A DNA stretch of 33,767 nt from Aeromonas allosaccharophila (GTDB lineage Bacteria; Pseudomonadota; Gammaproteobacteria; Enterobacterales; Aeromonadaceae): positions 1 through 33,767 of the forward strand of contig NZ_CDBR01000074.1 in assembly GCF_000819685.1 (NCBI RefSeq), in the 5' to 3' direction. Below are positions 24,315 through 32,073 of this stretch, piece by piece; position 1 is the stretch's first letter; each line of letters opens with the position of its first letter. A program made the translations under genes and the position numbers. The notes below the pieces were generated by a model. That model did no database searches. It saw only the letters and a list, made by a program, of their open reading frames with translations, and was not told where the DNA came from.

Positions 24315-24608
24315 CAAGCACTCCTTTTCATCTTGAACGAGCCACCCATTCTCCATCCCGATGTGAAGGGAGGGTGAAGTGAACGAGGCTTTTCGATTAA
24401 GGACGAACGACCAGATGCGATCGACAAAAGACGGCGCTGGGCGGCGGGTGAGCAATAGCAGGCAGGCAAGGGCTTGAGCGGCGCCCATAAAAAAACGCAG
24501 CGTATCGCCTGAGCAATAACGCTGCGTTTTTGGGTCTCTCGGCCGTCCCCCTTGCCGTGACCCGAATGGCCAGCGACAAGGGAGCAAGAATGCGTGGGGA
24601 GAGTCGCC
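24315..24608. other. Intergenic region between the DUF3955 gene and ybaB
   Basis: This 294-base stretch holds the promoter region of the DUF3955 gene and the ybaB terminator at 24491-24541. I see no further gene, no trace of recR and no repeat other than that hairpin. Confidence 0.5.
24491..24541. terminator. Intrinsic terminator after ybaB
   Basis: AAAAACGCAGCGT (24491-24503) pairs with ACGCTGCGTTTTT (24529-24541) across a long 25-nt loop. A and T tracts on both sides make it usable in both directions; it ends the apt-dnaX-ybaB region on the minus strand. The loop is longer than usual. Confidence 0.8.
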
Positions 24609-24938
24609 TTAGAAGGGCATTTTAAAACCTGGCGGCAGTTGCATGCCACCGGTCAGTTCGCCCATCTTGGCCTTGTTCTGCTCTTCCACACGACGCACGG
24701 CATCGTTGCAAGCGGCGGCAACCAGATCTTCCAGCAGCTCCTTGTCATCTTCCATCAGGGAGGGGTCGATCTCGATGCGACGGACGCTGTGGCTACCAGT
24801 CATGGTGACCTTGACCATGCCAGCACCGGCTTCACCGGTCACTTCCATCTGAGCCAGCTGCTCCTGCGCCTTCTGCATACGCTCTTGCATCTGTTGGGCC
24901 TGTTTCATCAGGTTCCCCATTCCACCTTTACCAAACAT
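24609..24938 (-). CDS. ybaB: YbaB/EbfC family nucleoid-associated protein
   Basis: Small dimeric DNA-binding protein of 109 residues, the same size as E. coli YbaB. The N-terminal [20 protein letters not shown], the long coiled helix and the central [20 protein letters not shown] are diagnostic, as is the C-terminal PPGFKMPF. It binds DNA as a tweezer-like dimer and is encoded next to dnaX in most gammaproteobacteria. Here it follows dnaX by 114 bases on the same strand, which is the standard arrangement, but recR does not follow it. Start ATG at 24938 has a GAG-type ribosome site eight bases away. Confidence 0.95.
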   Translation of the reverse strand: MFGKGGMGNLMKQAQQMQERMQKAQEQLAQMEVTGEAGAGMVKVTMTGSHSVRRIEIDPSLMEDDKELLEDLVAAACNDAVRRVEEQNKAKMGELTGGMQLPPGFKMPF

Positions 24939-25052
24939 ATGTCGTCTCTCGTCTTGAAATCCGGCATCCAGCGCCGGGCTGTGGGCTTGTCTGTCCTAGA
25001 TGGGGACAGCCAAACTGCTTTTCAACCGGAAGCAAGCTCCCGGCCACGGAAT

Positions 25053-27638
25053 TTAGCGGTTGAGGGGCTCGATGCTCTCGTGATGAAGCACGGCACCAAA
25101 CCGCTGAACTAAAAACTGCACGTTGGGATCCTGCTCCAGATCCCGGGTCACCTGCTCCCGCACCCCGAGATAAAGGCGATGCTCGATCTCGAGGGGGGTC
25201 TCCTGGTCAGGCACCACGCCAAGCGTTACCTCGACCTGTACCGGTTGCCCCAGCGCAGGCCCAATGATCTCGGCCAGATCGGCGCGCGCCTTGTCGCTCA
25301 CCAGATGGCGCTGCTCGGGCTTGAGGGTTAGCAGTACCTTGTCCCCTTCCCGCATCATCACCGAGTTGATGGCCAGCTGGCGCAGCCGACCACCCACCTG
25401 AGTGTGGGCGATCAACTCGGCCCAAGCGTCACCACAACCATTGAGCAGCGAGGAGGGAATAAGGCGGGTCGCCTCTCCCTCTTGCGGCTCGCTGTCGCTC
25501 TCGAGCTCATCCCAGTCGATGGTCTCCATCACCGGCTGAGCGGGCTCATCCTGCGTCACAAGGGCAGCGGCCACCGCCGTGGTGGCAACGGGTGGCTGGG
25601 TCGCTGGGGCGGGCGTCACCGCAGGCACCCCAGCACTGCGCTCACCGGGTCGATAGCTCGGCTGTCCGTCGAGATCCCAGGGTGGCAGATCGGTTGGCTG
25701 GGCCGGTTCCGTGACAGGGGCGTGGCTCATCACCTGAGTCTGCCCGGCAAATCCCTGATTGAGGTACTCTTCGTATTCCCCGTTGTCACCCTGTGGCTCG
25801 TAGCCATCGCCATAGAAATCCACCGGCGGCAGATCATCATAGTGACCCATCGCCGCCATCCCCTGCCCGGCCGGTTGGCCGACCGGAGCTGGCTGTTGCG
25901 AGACGACCGGTGCAGCAGCGGGCGCGACAGGGCGAGCTGGCGCAACCGGCACTGCGCGCGGCGCGGGCGCCGCCGGGACATCCTGACCACGCTGACGGCT
26001 GCGCAGCATGTTTCGCTTGCCAAGCAGGCTCTGCATGCTCGATACCGCAGATACCGGTTCAGCAGCGGCAACAGGCGTTGCTGTCGGTTCGAGCGCGGGC
26101 TCGAAGGGGGCGGTCAGCGGCTCACCATGGGAATAGTCGGTATCGGCAGCTGCATGTTCGCCAGCATCAGCGGGCTGTGCATCTGAGTGCGCAGACACAT
26201 CGGGCTGCACATTTGGCAGAGCAGGTTCGGGTTGATAACCCATGCCCGCAGCTTCGCGCAGCAGCTCATCCTGCTGACTGAACAGCTCGGCGGCTTGCGC
26301 CTCCTCCTCGCTGTTGGCAGCGTTAGCAGTGTCATCCACCATCGCAGGCTGGGAGGCATCAACCGCAGGTACAGCACGGTTGGCAACAGGGCTGGCTAGC
26401 GGAACAGGCACGGCGCCGCTGATCGGTGCCAGTGCGGCCGATTCAGCGGCCGGGCGCTTTCCCGGCAAGGAGGCTACCGGCGTGGCGCTGCTCGCCGCAC
26501 TGCTCGTCATTGACGGGGGCAGCGCGGTGAGGCTGGCCGGATGCAAGGCATCGCGCCGTGGCGAGAAGGCGAGCATCCGCAGGCAGGTCATCTCCAGCGC
26601 GGTGCGGCCATCGGGGGCCCAGGGCAGATCTTTACGGCCACCCAGCACAATCTGGTAGCAGAGCTGCACCTCTTCCGGACTCATCGCCTTGGCCAGTTGC
26701 AGCAGGGAATCGGCATCCGCCCCCTGCTCCTGCACACTGGCAGGCAGCAGCTGCGCCATGGCGATACGATGGAGCAACCCCTCCAGCTCGGCGTGGAGCT
26801 GATCAAAATCGGGGCCCAGAGTAGCGATCTCGGTGATCTTGGCCATGGTCGCGGGGGCATCTTGCCGCAAAATGGCTTCCAGCAGCTGGTGCAGATGACG
26901 GTGATCGAGCGTCCCCAGCATCGCCAGCACGCTCTCGAGGCGCACGCTGCCATTGCCGTGGGCCAGCGCCTGATCCGTCAGGCTCAAGGCATCGCGCATA
27001 CTGCCGTCGGCGGCTTTGGCCAGTGCCAGCAGGGCGCGCGGCTCGAAGGGTTGCCCCTCCTGATCCAGCACCCATTCGAGCTGCTTGGCGATCTGGGTCT
27101 GATCCAGACTCTTCAGATGAAACTGCAGGCAGCGCGAGAGGATGGTGATCGGCAGCTTCTGCGGATCCGTGGTGGCCAGCAGAAACTTCACATAGGGGGG
27201 CGGCTCTTCCAGGGTTTTCAGCAGCGCGTTGAAGCTGTGACGCGACAACATGTGCACTTCATCGATGAGATAGACCTTGAAGCGGCCACGGGCCGGGCGG
27301 TACTGCACGTTGTCGAGCAGCTCACGGGTATCTTCCACCTTGGTGCGGGACGCCGCGTCAATCTCCAGCAGGTCGACAAAGTTGCCCTGATCGATCTCGC
27401 GGCAGGTATCGCAGACACCGCACGGGTGACTGCTGATCCCCTGCTCGCAGTTGAGGCTCTTGGCCAGAATACGGGCGATGGTGGTCTTGCCGACCCCGCG
27501 GGTACCGCTCAGCAGATAGGCGTGATGCAGCCGTCCCTGATCCAGGGCGTTGGTCAAGGCGGTCAGCACATGTTGCTGGCCTACCACTTGTTCAAACGTA
27601 TGGGGGCGCCATTTACGCGCCAGAACCTGATAGCTCAT
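25053..27638 (-). CDS. dnaX: DNA polymerase III subunits tau and gamma (DnaX)
   Basis: Clamp-loader ATPase and replisome organiser. The AAA+ core shows Walker A GTRGVGKT (45-52), zinc cysteines 64, 73, 76 and 79, Walker B LIDEVHML (124-131), sensor 1 LLATTDPQ and the SRC motif at 168-170. The collar domain III ends near residue 360. Full-length tau has 861 residues, against 643 in E. coli; the excess is a proline- and alanine-rich linker from about 360 to 730. The last 130 residues are the alpha-binding domain V. The start at 27638 (MSYQVLARKW) is the family N-terminus. A candidate -1 frameshift site at codons 393-394 would give a 398-residue gamma. It lies between apt and ybaB, as in E. coli. 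Confidence 0.97.
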   Translation of the reverse strand: MSYQVLARKWRPHTFEQVVGQQHVLTALTNALDQGRLHHAYLLSGTRGVGKTTIARILAKSLNCEQGISSHPCGVCDTCREIDQGNFVDLLEIDAASRTKVEDTRELLDNVQYRPARGRFKVYLIDEVHMLSRHSFNALLKTLEEPPPYVKFLLATTDPQKLPITILSRCLQFHLKSLDQTQIAKQLEWVLDQEGQPFEPRALLALAKAADGSMRDALSLTDQALAHGNGSVRLESVLAMLGTLDHRHLHQLLEAILRQDAPATMAKITEIATLGPDFDQLHAELEGLLHRIAMAQLLPASVQEQGADADSLLQLAKAMSPEEVQLCYQIVLGGRKDLPWAPDGRTALEMTCLRMLAFSPRRDALHPASLTALPPSMTSSAASSATPVASLPGKRPAAESAALAPISGAVPVPLASPVANRAVPAVDASQPAMVDDTANAANSEEEAQAAELFSQQDELLREAAGMGYQPEPALPNVQPDVSAHSDAQPADAGEHAAADTDYSHGEPLTAPFEPALEPTATPVAAAEPVSAVSSMQSLLGKRNMLRSRQRGQDVPAAPAPRAVPVAPARPVAPAAAPVVSQQPAPVGQPAGQGMAAMGHYDDLPPVDFYGDGYEPQGDNGEYEEYLNQGFAGQTQVMSHAPVTEPAQPTDLPPWDLDGQPSYRPGERSAGVPAVTPAPATQPPVATTAVAAALVTQDEPAQPVMETIDWDELESDSEPQEGEATRLIPSSLLNGCGDAWAELIAHTQVGGRLRQLAINSVMMREGDKVLLTLKPEQRHLVSDKARADLAEIIGPALGQPVQVEVTLGVVPDQETPLEIEHRLYLGVREQVTRDLEQDPNVQFLVQRFGAVLHHESIEPLNR
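26435..26463 (-). other. dnaX: Candidate programmed -1 frameshift signal in dnaX
   Basis: On the minus strand the heptamer GGGAAAG (26463-26457) is read in frame as G-GGA-AAG, the X-XXY-YYZ form of a slippery site. Four bases on, CGGCCG-CTGAAT-CGGCCG (26452-26435) forms a six-pair all-GC stem. Slipping by -1 gives GGG-AAA then Ala-Pro-Gly-Arg and a TGA at 26445-26443, inside the loop. The resulting 398-residue protein ends soon after domain III, where gamma should end. The E. coli site is A-AAA-AAG; no A-rich heptamer was seen here. Confidence 0.5.
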
Positions 27639-27747
27639 AAATCCATCATGCAGGGAAGACAGGGCATTGAGGCCGGATGCTAACACAAATGGACGGGAGG
27701 CTGTATCGGCTATCGGTCAGAGCGGGAGGGATCGCTTGAATTTCAAA

Positions 27748-27769
27748 CCGATGCCCGCACGGGCACCGG
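27748..27769 (-). terminator. Possible terminator between apt and dnaX
   Basis: On the minus strand a ten-pair stem (one G-U) with a 2-nt centre, CCGGTGCCCG / CGGGCATCGG, is followed by TTTGAAATT. It lies about 40 bases after the apt stop. The T tract is weak, so it may only partly stop transcription into dnaX. Confidence 0.5.
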
Positions 27770-27810
27770 TTCAACACAGGCCCGATGCGGATGATCGAGC
27801 CAAAGAGGCA

Positions 27811-28356
27811 TTACTCGCCAGCCAGTTCGACCAGTGAGAGTACCTTGATGCCAGCCGCAGTCAGGCGGGCATCGCCACCCAGAGACGGCAGGGAGATGAT
27901 GAAGGCCGCATCGGCCACTTCACCACCGGCGCGGCGGATCAGCTTGACGGTCGCATCGACGGTACCGCCGGTCGCCAGCAGATCGTCCACTACCAGCACC
28001 TTGTCACCGGGCACGATGGCATCGGTGTGCAGTTGCAGGGTGTCGGTGCCGTATTCGAGGGCATAGGACTCCTCGATCACGTCGCGCGGCAGCTTGCCCG
28101 GCTTGCGGACCGGCACGAAGCCCAGCCCCATGGCGAAGGCAACCGGTGCACCGAAAATGAAGCCACGGGCTTCGGTACCAACAATCTTGGTGATCCCTTG
28201 ATCACGATAATGATTGGCCAGCAGATCGATGGTGGCCTTGAAGGCTTCGGCGTTCTCGATCAGGCTGGTGATGTCACGAAACAGAATGCCCGGCTTCGGA
28301 TAGTCGGGAATGGTCTTGATGCTTGCTTCGATAAATTTCAGGGTTTCCGGATTCAT
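27811..28356 (-). CDS. apt: Adenine phosphoribosyltransferase
   Basis: Purine salvage enzyme that converts adenine and PRPP to AMP and pyrophosphate in the cytosol. The product has 181 residues (E. coli Apt 183). The PRPP-binding motif [13 protein letters not shown] and the segments [16 protein letters not shown] and [14 protein letters not shown] are diagnostic. The open frame extends far upstream into ybaN, but the ATG at 28356 ([13 protein letters not shown]) gives the family N-terminus. It is preceded by the ybaN terminator and followed by dnaX, reproducing the E. coli order ybaN-apt-dnaX-ybaB. Confidence 0.97.
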   Translation of the reverse strand: MNPETLKFIEASIKTIPDYPKPGILFRDITSLIENAEAFKATIDLLANHYRDQGITKIVGTEARGFIFGAPVAFAMGLGFVPVRKPGKLPRDVIEESYALEYGTDTLQLHTDAIVPGDKVLVVDDLLATGGTVDATVKLIRRAGGEVADAAFIISLPSLGGDARLTAAGIKVLSLVELAGE

Positions 28357-28432
28357 GTGTTGACCGCTTATTTTTTTGACCCAGGGGTGGCCATTTTTTC
28401 TCAATTCCCTTCTGCGGGAAATAAAAAAGCCT

Positions 28433-28462
28433 GTCACGCAAAAATGACAGGCCGACTCCATA
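28433..28462 (-). terminator. Intrinsic terminator of ybaN
   Basis: GCCTGTCA (28439-28446) pairs with TGACAGGC (28455-28462) over an 8-nt loop. Six A residues in front make a T tract on the minus strand. It lies about 30 bases past the ybaN stop and before apt. Confidence 0.9.
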
Positions 28463-28490
28463 GCATTATTGCTGCAATAGCTTAGGGACT

Positions 28491-28868
28491 TCACTTCGCC
28501 ATTGCAACTGGCTCCAGCACCGGCAGGCGCATTAACCAGGTGAGCAGGATCACCATTATGACAACCAGCAGCCCCTTGACCCACAGCAGTGGCACCACCG
28601 CCAGCGACACCGAGAAAGTGAGCAAAATGAAGATAATGGCGCGCCGTCTGGCCTGACGACGAATGCCGCGATACTGCTGCCAATCCACGATGGGTGGGCC
28701 AAACCAGGGATGGGTCAGCAGCCAGCGATGAAAACGGGGCGACGAGCGGGCAAACAGGGCGGCGGCCAGCAACATGAAGGGGGTAGTCGGCAAGAGCGGC
28801 AGCACAATGCCCACGATACCGGTGGCAAATGCCAGCCATCCGAGCGCCATCAGACACCAACGCTTCAT
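28491..28868 (-). CDS. ybaN: DUF454 family inner-membrane protein YbaN
   Basis: A 125-residue membrane protein, E. coli YbaN being of the same size. The family motif [20 protein letters not shown] forms part of the first membrane hairpin, followed by [19 protein letters not shown]. Two more hydrophobic segments (about 78-112) complete it. Function is unknown. GGAGAAGG immediately precedes the ATG at 28868. It is located upstream of apt as in E. coli but is separated by its own terminator, so it is a single-gene unit. It is divergent from dusC. Confidence 0.9.
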   Translation of the reverse strand: MKRWCLMALGWLAFATGIVGIVLPLLPTTPFMLLAAALFARSSPRFHRWLLTHPWFGPPIVDWQQYRGIRRQARRRAIIFILLTFSVSLAVVPLLWVKGLLVVIMVILLTWLMRLPVLEPVAMAK

Positions 28869-28922
28869 TCCTTCTCCTTGCGTGATTTATCTCCCTCTAG
28901 CCTAACAGAGTTTGAGCGGGTG

Positions 28923-28951
28923 CTGACAGCGGGCCGCAACCCCACTACAAT
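28923..28951 (+). promoter_or_regulatory. Putative sigma-70 promoter of dusC
   Basis: CTGACA (28923-28928) and TACAAT (28946-28951) are separated by exactly 17 bases, each matching the -35 or -10 consensus at 5 of 6. It lies 40 bases before the dusC start. Confidence 0.7.
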
Positions 28952-28991
28952 CTGCGCTCTTTTTTCTCCCCATTCTCGTCGGAAAGCCGTT

Positions 28992-29936
28992 ATGCGCGTT
29001 ATTTTGGCCCCCATGCAGGGGGTACTGGATCACCTGATGCGGGAGGTCCTCACCTCCGTCAATGATTACGATCTCTGCGTGAGCGAGTTTATCCGGATCG
29101 TCGATCAGCTGCTGCCCGCCAAGGTGTTCTACCGCCTCTGCCCCGAACTGCTGCAAGATGGCAAGACCCGCGCAGGCACCCCGGTGCGGGTGCAACTGCT
29201 GGGGCAACATCCCGAGTGGCTGGCCGAGAACGCCGTGCGCGCCATCGAGCTCGGCTCCCCCGGGGTCGATCTCAACTTCGGCTGCCCCGCCCCCACGGTC
29301 AACAAGAGCAAAGGCGGTGCGGTGCTGCTCAAGGAGCCCGAGACCATCTACCGCATCGTCAAGGCGGTGCGCGACGCGGTGCCCGCCCATCTGCCGGTGA
29401 GCGCCAAAATTCGCCTCGGTTACGATGACAAGGAGCTCTATCTGGAGAACGCCCAGGCGGTCTTCCAGGGGGGCGCCAACGAGCTGGCCGTCCATGCCCG
29501 CACCAAGCGCGAAGGGTACAAGGCCCCCGCCCACTGGGAGTATGTGGATGCCATCCGCCGCGCTCTGCCCATCCCCGTCACCGCCAACGGCGAGATTTGG
29601 GATCATCAGGATGCCCTCGCCTGCGCCAGCGTCTCCGGTTGCGATGCCCTGATGGTCGGGCGCGGCGCCATCTCCCTGCCCAATCTGGCTAACGTGATGA
29701 AAACTGGCTGCCCGCACATGAGCTGGGCCGAGGTGCTGCAGTTGATGGTGAGCTACACCGAGCAGGATCTGGCCAGCGAGAAAGCCGACTACTACCCCAG
29801 CCGCATCAAGCAGTGGTTCAGCTACCTCAAGCGGGAATATCCCGAGGCGGACCTGCTGTTTCAGGAGATCAGGGTACTCAAAGAGACCGACCCCATCCGC
29901 GATGCCCTGTTGCAAGCGGCCAAAAGCCACGGCTAA
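28992..29936 (+). CDS. dusC: tRNA-dihydrouridine(16) synthase DusC
   Basis: FMN-dependent enzyme that reduces uridine to dihydrouridine in the tRNA D-loop, position 16 for the DusC subgroup. The product has 314 residues (E. coli DusC 315). Motifs: APMQGVLDHLMREVLT at the N-terminus, SPGVDLNFGCPAPTVNKSKGG with the catalytic cysteine, KIRLGYDD, ELAVHARTKREGY, VTANGEIW and DALMVGRGA for FMN binding. The MRVILAPMQGVLD start and PAPTVNKSKGGA point to DusC rather than DusA or DusB. The ATG at 28992 is preceded by GGAAAG and lies downstream of a good promoter. Confidence 0.93.
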   Translation: MRVILAPMQGVLDHLMREVLTSVNDYDLCVSEFIRIVDQLLPAKVFYRLCPELLQDGKTRAGTPVRVQLLGQHPEWLAENAVRAIELGSPGVDLNFGCPAPTVNKSKGGAVLLKEPETIYRIVKAVRDAVPAHLPVSAKIRLGYDDKELYLENAQAVFQGGANELAVHARTKREGYKAPAHWEYVDAIRRALPIPVTANGEIWDHQDALACASVSGCDALMVGRGAISLPNLANVMKTGCPHMSWAEVLQLMVSYTEQDLASEKADYYPSRIKQWFSYLKREYPEADLLFQEIRVLKETDPIRDALLQAAKSHG

Positions 29937-29962
29937 CCACGTTTAACTTGACGCATATCATC

Positions 29963-29989
29963 TTGATAGAGTTATCGGGTCCCTATACT
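29963..29989 (+). promoter_or_regulatory. Putative promoter of the DksA/TraR-like gene
   Basis: TTGATA (29963-29968) and TATACT (29984-29989) are separated by 15 bases, slightly short of the optimum. Transcription would start near 29996 and give a short leader. Confidence 0.5.
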
Positions 29990-30012
29990 GCCCCGAATCT
30001 GTCGTCTGTCCT

Positions 30013-30402
30013 ATGGGGGATAATGTGTGTGAAATGACGCAAGCACAGTTGACTGTCTGGCGTAATCGCCTGCTGTCCGACTGGGCCCAAGTACGAGAAA
30101 CGCTGATCGGTCAACTGAAAGCCTGCCGCCGTGACGAGTGGGCCGAGCAGGTCGGTCACTGCGATCAGGATCAACTGGTTGAACTGACCAGCCGGCTGGA
30201 TCTGCCGAAGGTAGAGCAGAGCGTGGCCCGCCTCAAGCGGATCGACGCGGCACTCTGCCAGATGGATCTGGGCATCTACGGCCTCTGCTCCGATTGTGAA
30301 GAGCCGCTGGCCATCGAACAGCTGGAACAGGATCCGACCCTGCAACGCTGCCCGCGCTGCGAAACCCGCTATCGCAAGGGATTCCACGCCCACGAACTGT
30401 GA
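30013..30402 (+). CDS. TraR/DksA-family zinc-finger protein
   Basis: A small DksA-like protein of up to 129 residues that may act on RNA polymerase through the secondary channel. A coiled coil (about residues 11-85) precedes a four-cysteine zinc finger, CSDC (92-95) and CPRC (113-116), with typical YGLCSDCEEPLAIEQL. It is shorter than DksA (151), and the coiled-coil tip lacks an obvious DxxDxA motif; instead it has CDQDQ. It is thus more like the small DksA paralogues. The start is uncertain: ATG at 30013, GTG at 30025 (best spaced behind GGGGGA) or ATG at 30034. A palindrome follows at once, then a solute-binding protein gene. Confidence 0.85.
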   Translation: MGDNVCEMTQAQLTVWRNRLLSDWAQVRETLIGQLKACRRDEWAEQVGHCDQDQLVELTSRLDLPKVEQSVARLKRIDAALCQMDLGIYGLCSDCEEPLAIEQLEQDPTLQRCPRCETRYRKGFHAHEL

Positions 30403-30403
30403 G

Positions 30404-30423
30404 GGATGCACATATGTGCATCC
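30404..30423. repeat. Perfect 20-bp palindrome between the DksA-like gene and the solute-binding gene
   Basis: GGATGCACATATGTGCATCC begins two bases after the stop codon of the DksA-like gene. It has no loop and no T tract, so it is more like an operator or mRNA 3' structure than a standard terminator. It lies about 80 bases before the next start codon. Confidence 0.6.
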
Positions 30424-30500
30424 GCTCAACCCTCAGCACTGGTTACTCCGTCATTCCTGTCCAATACTCAACCGTATCAGCCTGCCCGAGGGGATGCGTT

Positions 30501-31283
30501 GTGTACCGACTCTTGTTGTTATGGTGTTTGTGTTGCCAGGCGCTGGCACAGGAGTCATTGGTCGTCGGCTGGGTCAACTGGCAGCCCTTCAGCTTTCGCA
30601 ATGAACAGCAGCAGCTTCGCGGACTGGATGTGGAACTGCTCGACGCTATCTTCCAGCGCGCCGGTTATCAGGCCCGATTCAGTGAAATGCCCTGGGCGCG
30701 CGTGTTGCACGAGCTGCAATTTGGCACGATACAAGTTGGCATGTCTGCCAATATGACCGCCGAGCGGCAACAATACGCCCGCTTCAGCCACCCCTATCGG
30801 GAAGAGGAGACGGTTATCGTCGTCCGCCGCCAGGAGGCCGAACGCTGGCGCGGGATCACCACCCTCGACCAGCTTGCCAATACCCCAGACTTTCATCTCG
30901 GACTGCTCAAAGGCTTTGATTACGGCGATACCTTCCGCCAATTGATGACCCAACCCGACATGCAGCCCCGCTTGCAGATGCGCTTGCGGCTGGAGCAGCT
31001 ACTGAAAATGTTGCAGGGGGGGCGGATCCAGGGATTTATTCTCGATCCCCACGGGCTGCAGGAGTGGCGCAATCAGGGGACGCTACCGGATGATCTGCAT
31101 ATTCTGCTGCGTATCGAGCTGACACCGGTTCACCTGATGCTGAGCAAAGAGAGCACCACAGAGGCGCAACTGAAGCGGATCAATCAGGCGATCGATCAAT
31201 TGAAACAGAGCCCCGACTATCAGCAGATCCTCGATCGCTACCGGTTCACCCCCCAACATCCATCAGCCTCTCAACATCCATAA
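30501..31283 (+). CDS. Periplasmic solute-binding protein, family 3 type
   Basis: A 260-residue exported protein of the bacterial family 3 solute-binding group (amino-acid type). The GTG start at 30501 is set by GAGGGGA six bases upstream; it is followed at once by a signal peptide ending in ALA-QE near residue 17. The mature part begins with LVVGWVNWQPFSF and contains LRGLDVELLDAIFQRAGY, MPWARVLHELQFGTIQVGMS and a second lobe with FHLGLLKGFDYGDTFRQL. No permease or ATPase genes are near, so it is an orphan binding protein, as often seen in gammaproteobacteria. Aspartate or arginine ligands typical of amino-acid binders are not obvious. It ends in a bidirectional terminator. Confidence 0.88.
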   Translation: MYRLLLLWCLCCQALAQESLVVGWVNWQPFSFRNEQQQLRGLDVELLDAIFQRAGYQARFSEMPWARVLHELQFGTIQVGMSANMTAERQQYARFSHPYREEETVIVVRRQEAERWRGITTLDQLANTPDFHLGLLKGFDYGDTFRQLMTQPDMQPRLQMRLRLEQLLKMLQGGRIQGFILDPHGLQEWRNQGTLPDDLHILLRIELTPVHLMLSKESTTEAQLKRINQAIDQLKQSPDYQQILDRYRFTPQHPSASQHP

Positions 31284-31315
31284 CAGAGAGGGGAGCCTCG
31301 GCTCCCCTCTCTGTT
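31282..31315. terminator. Bidirectional intrinsic terminator
   Basis: Arms of 16 bp (AACAGAGAGGGGAGCC and its complement) flank a 2-nt centre, followed by TTTCTGT. It begins inside the stop codon of the solute-binding gene and faces the convergent yjjG gene. Confidence 0.9.
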
Positions 31316-31378
31316 TCTGTCTGCCACACGCTTGCCACCTCTCGCGACAGACTCTTATTCCATCAGACACCACGGCAC

Positions 31379-32059
31379 TCAGTGCCCCAATACAATCCCG
31401 GCAAGATGGGAAAAGTGGTGGATCTCGTGGGTTGCCCCACTGTCGCCCGCTTGCCGCTCGGGGTTGTACCAGCAGGTCGCCAGCCCCTGCGCCGCCGCAC
31501 CGGCGATATCGGTTTTCGGGTTATCGCCCACCATCAGTACCCGGGCCGGATCCGGCTGTCCCATCAAGGAGAGAGTGTGCTGGAAAATGGCGGGATCAGG
31601 CTTGGTCACCCGGATCTCGTCGGAGATCACCAGCGGCTCGAACCACTCGCTCCAGCCCAGTTTGCCGAGCCGCCCGCGCTGGGGCACGCTGAAGCCATTG
31701 GTGATGATCCCCATCCGCACCTTGCTGCGCAGCTGCTGCAGGGTGTCGAGCACGCCCTCAAGGGGCATGCTCAGGGCGACAATCTGCGCCAGAAAGGTGT
31801 TGTTCATCGCCATGGGATCGGCGTCAACCTGCTGGGCAAAGAGGGCAAAACGGGTCTGCTGCAGCGCCGTTGCATCGATCTCGCCGTCGTTGTACTGCTG
31901 CCAGAGCCCGTGGTTAATGGTGTGATACTGCGCCATGGCGACGTCATCGGCCTCCACACCATAGATCGTTAGCGTTCGGGCCAGCGCCTCGGCGACCGGG
32001 AAATCGAGCAGGGTTTCATCCAAATCGAACAGCACCCAGTCATAGCTTGGTTGTTTCAC
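31379..32059 (-). CDS. yjjG: YjjG family pyrimidine 5'-nucleotidase (HAD superfamily)
   Basis: HAD-type phosphatase of 226 residues (E. coli YjjG 225). The four HAD motifs are clear: I FDLDETL with Asp12 and Asp14, II ITNGFS, III the Lys in RVTKPDPAIF, IV VMVGDNPKTDI. The segments LATCWYNPERQ and LVISDEIRVTKP are characteristic of YjjG, which dephosphorylates dUMP, dTMP and modified pyrimidine nucleotides and is a house-cleaning enzyme. The start is a GTG at 32059 preceded by AAGGAG at four bases. It follows the M17 peptidase gene by 14 bases on the same strand, so both should form one operon that ends at the terminator at 31282-31315. Confidence 0.93.
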   Translation of the reverse strand: MKQPSYDWVLFDLDETLLDFPVAEALARTLTIYGVEADDVAMAQYHTINHGLWQQYNDGEIDATALQQTRFALFAQQVDADPMAMNNTFLAQIVALSMPLEGVLDTLQQLRSKVRMGIITNGFSVPQRGRLGKLGWSEWFEPLVISDEIRVTKPDPAIFQHTLSLMGQPDPARVLMVGDNPKTDIAGAAAQGLATCWYNPERQAGDSGATHEIHHFSHLAGIVLGH

Positions 32060-32073
32060 AGAACTCCTTGTTA

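Noticed and set aside
24504..24528. Long loop of the ybaB terminator as a nested regulatory hairpin or attenuator
   Set aside because: Only very short internal complementarity is present, and there is no leader peptide or regulated gene directly downstream.
24315..24587. Upstream extension of the DUF3955 frame to 165 residues
   Set aside because: It crosses the ybaB terminator hairpin, whereas a strong ribosome site sits directly before the ATG at 24314.
27811..28860. Apparent ybaN-apt fusion frame of 349 codons
   Set aside because: The upstream part is out of frame with the real ybaN and crosses its terminator; apt starts at 28356 with the family N-terminus.
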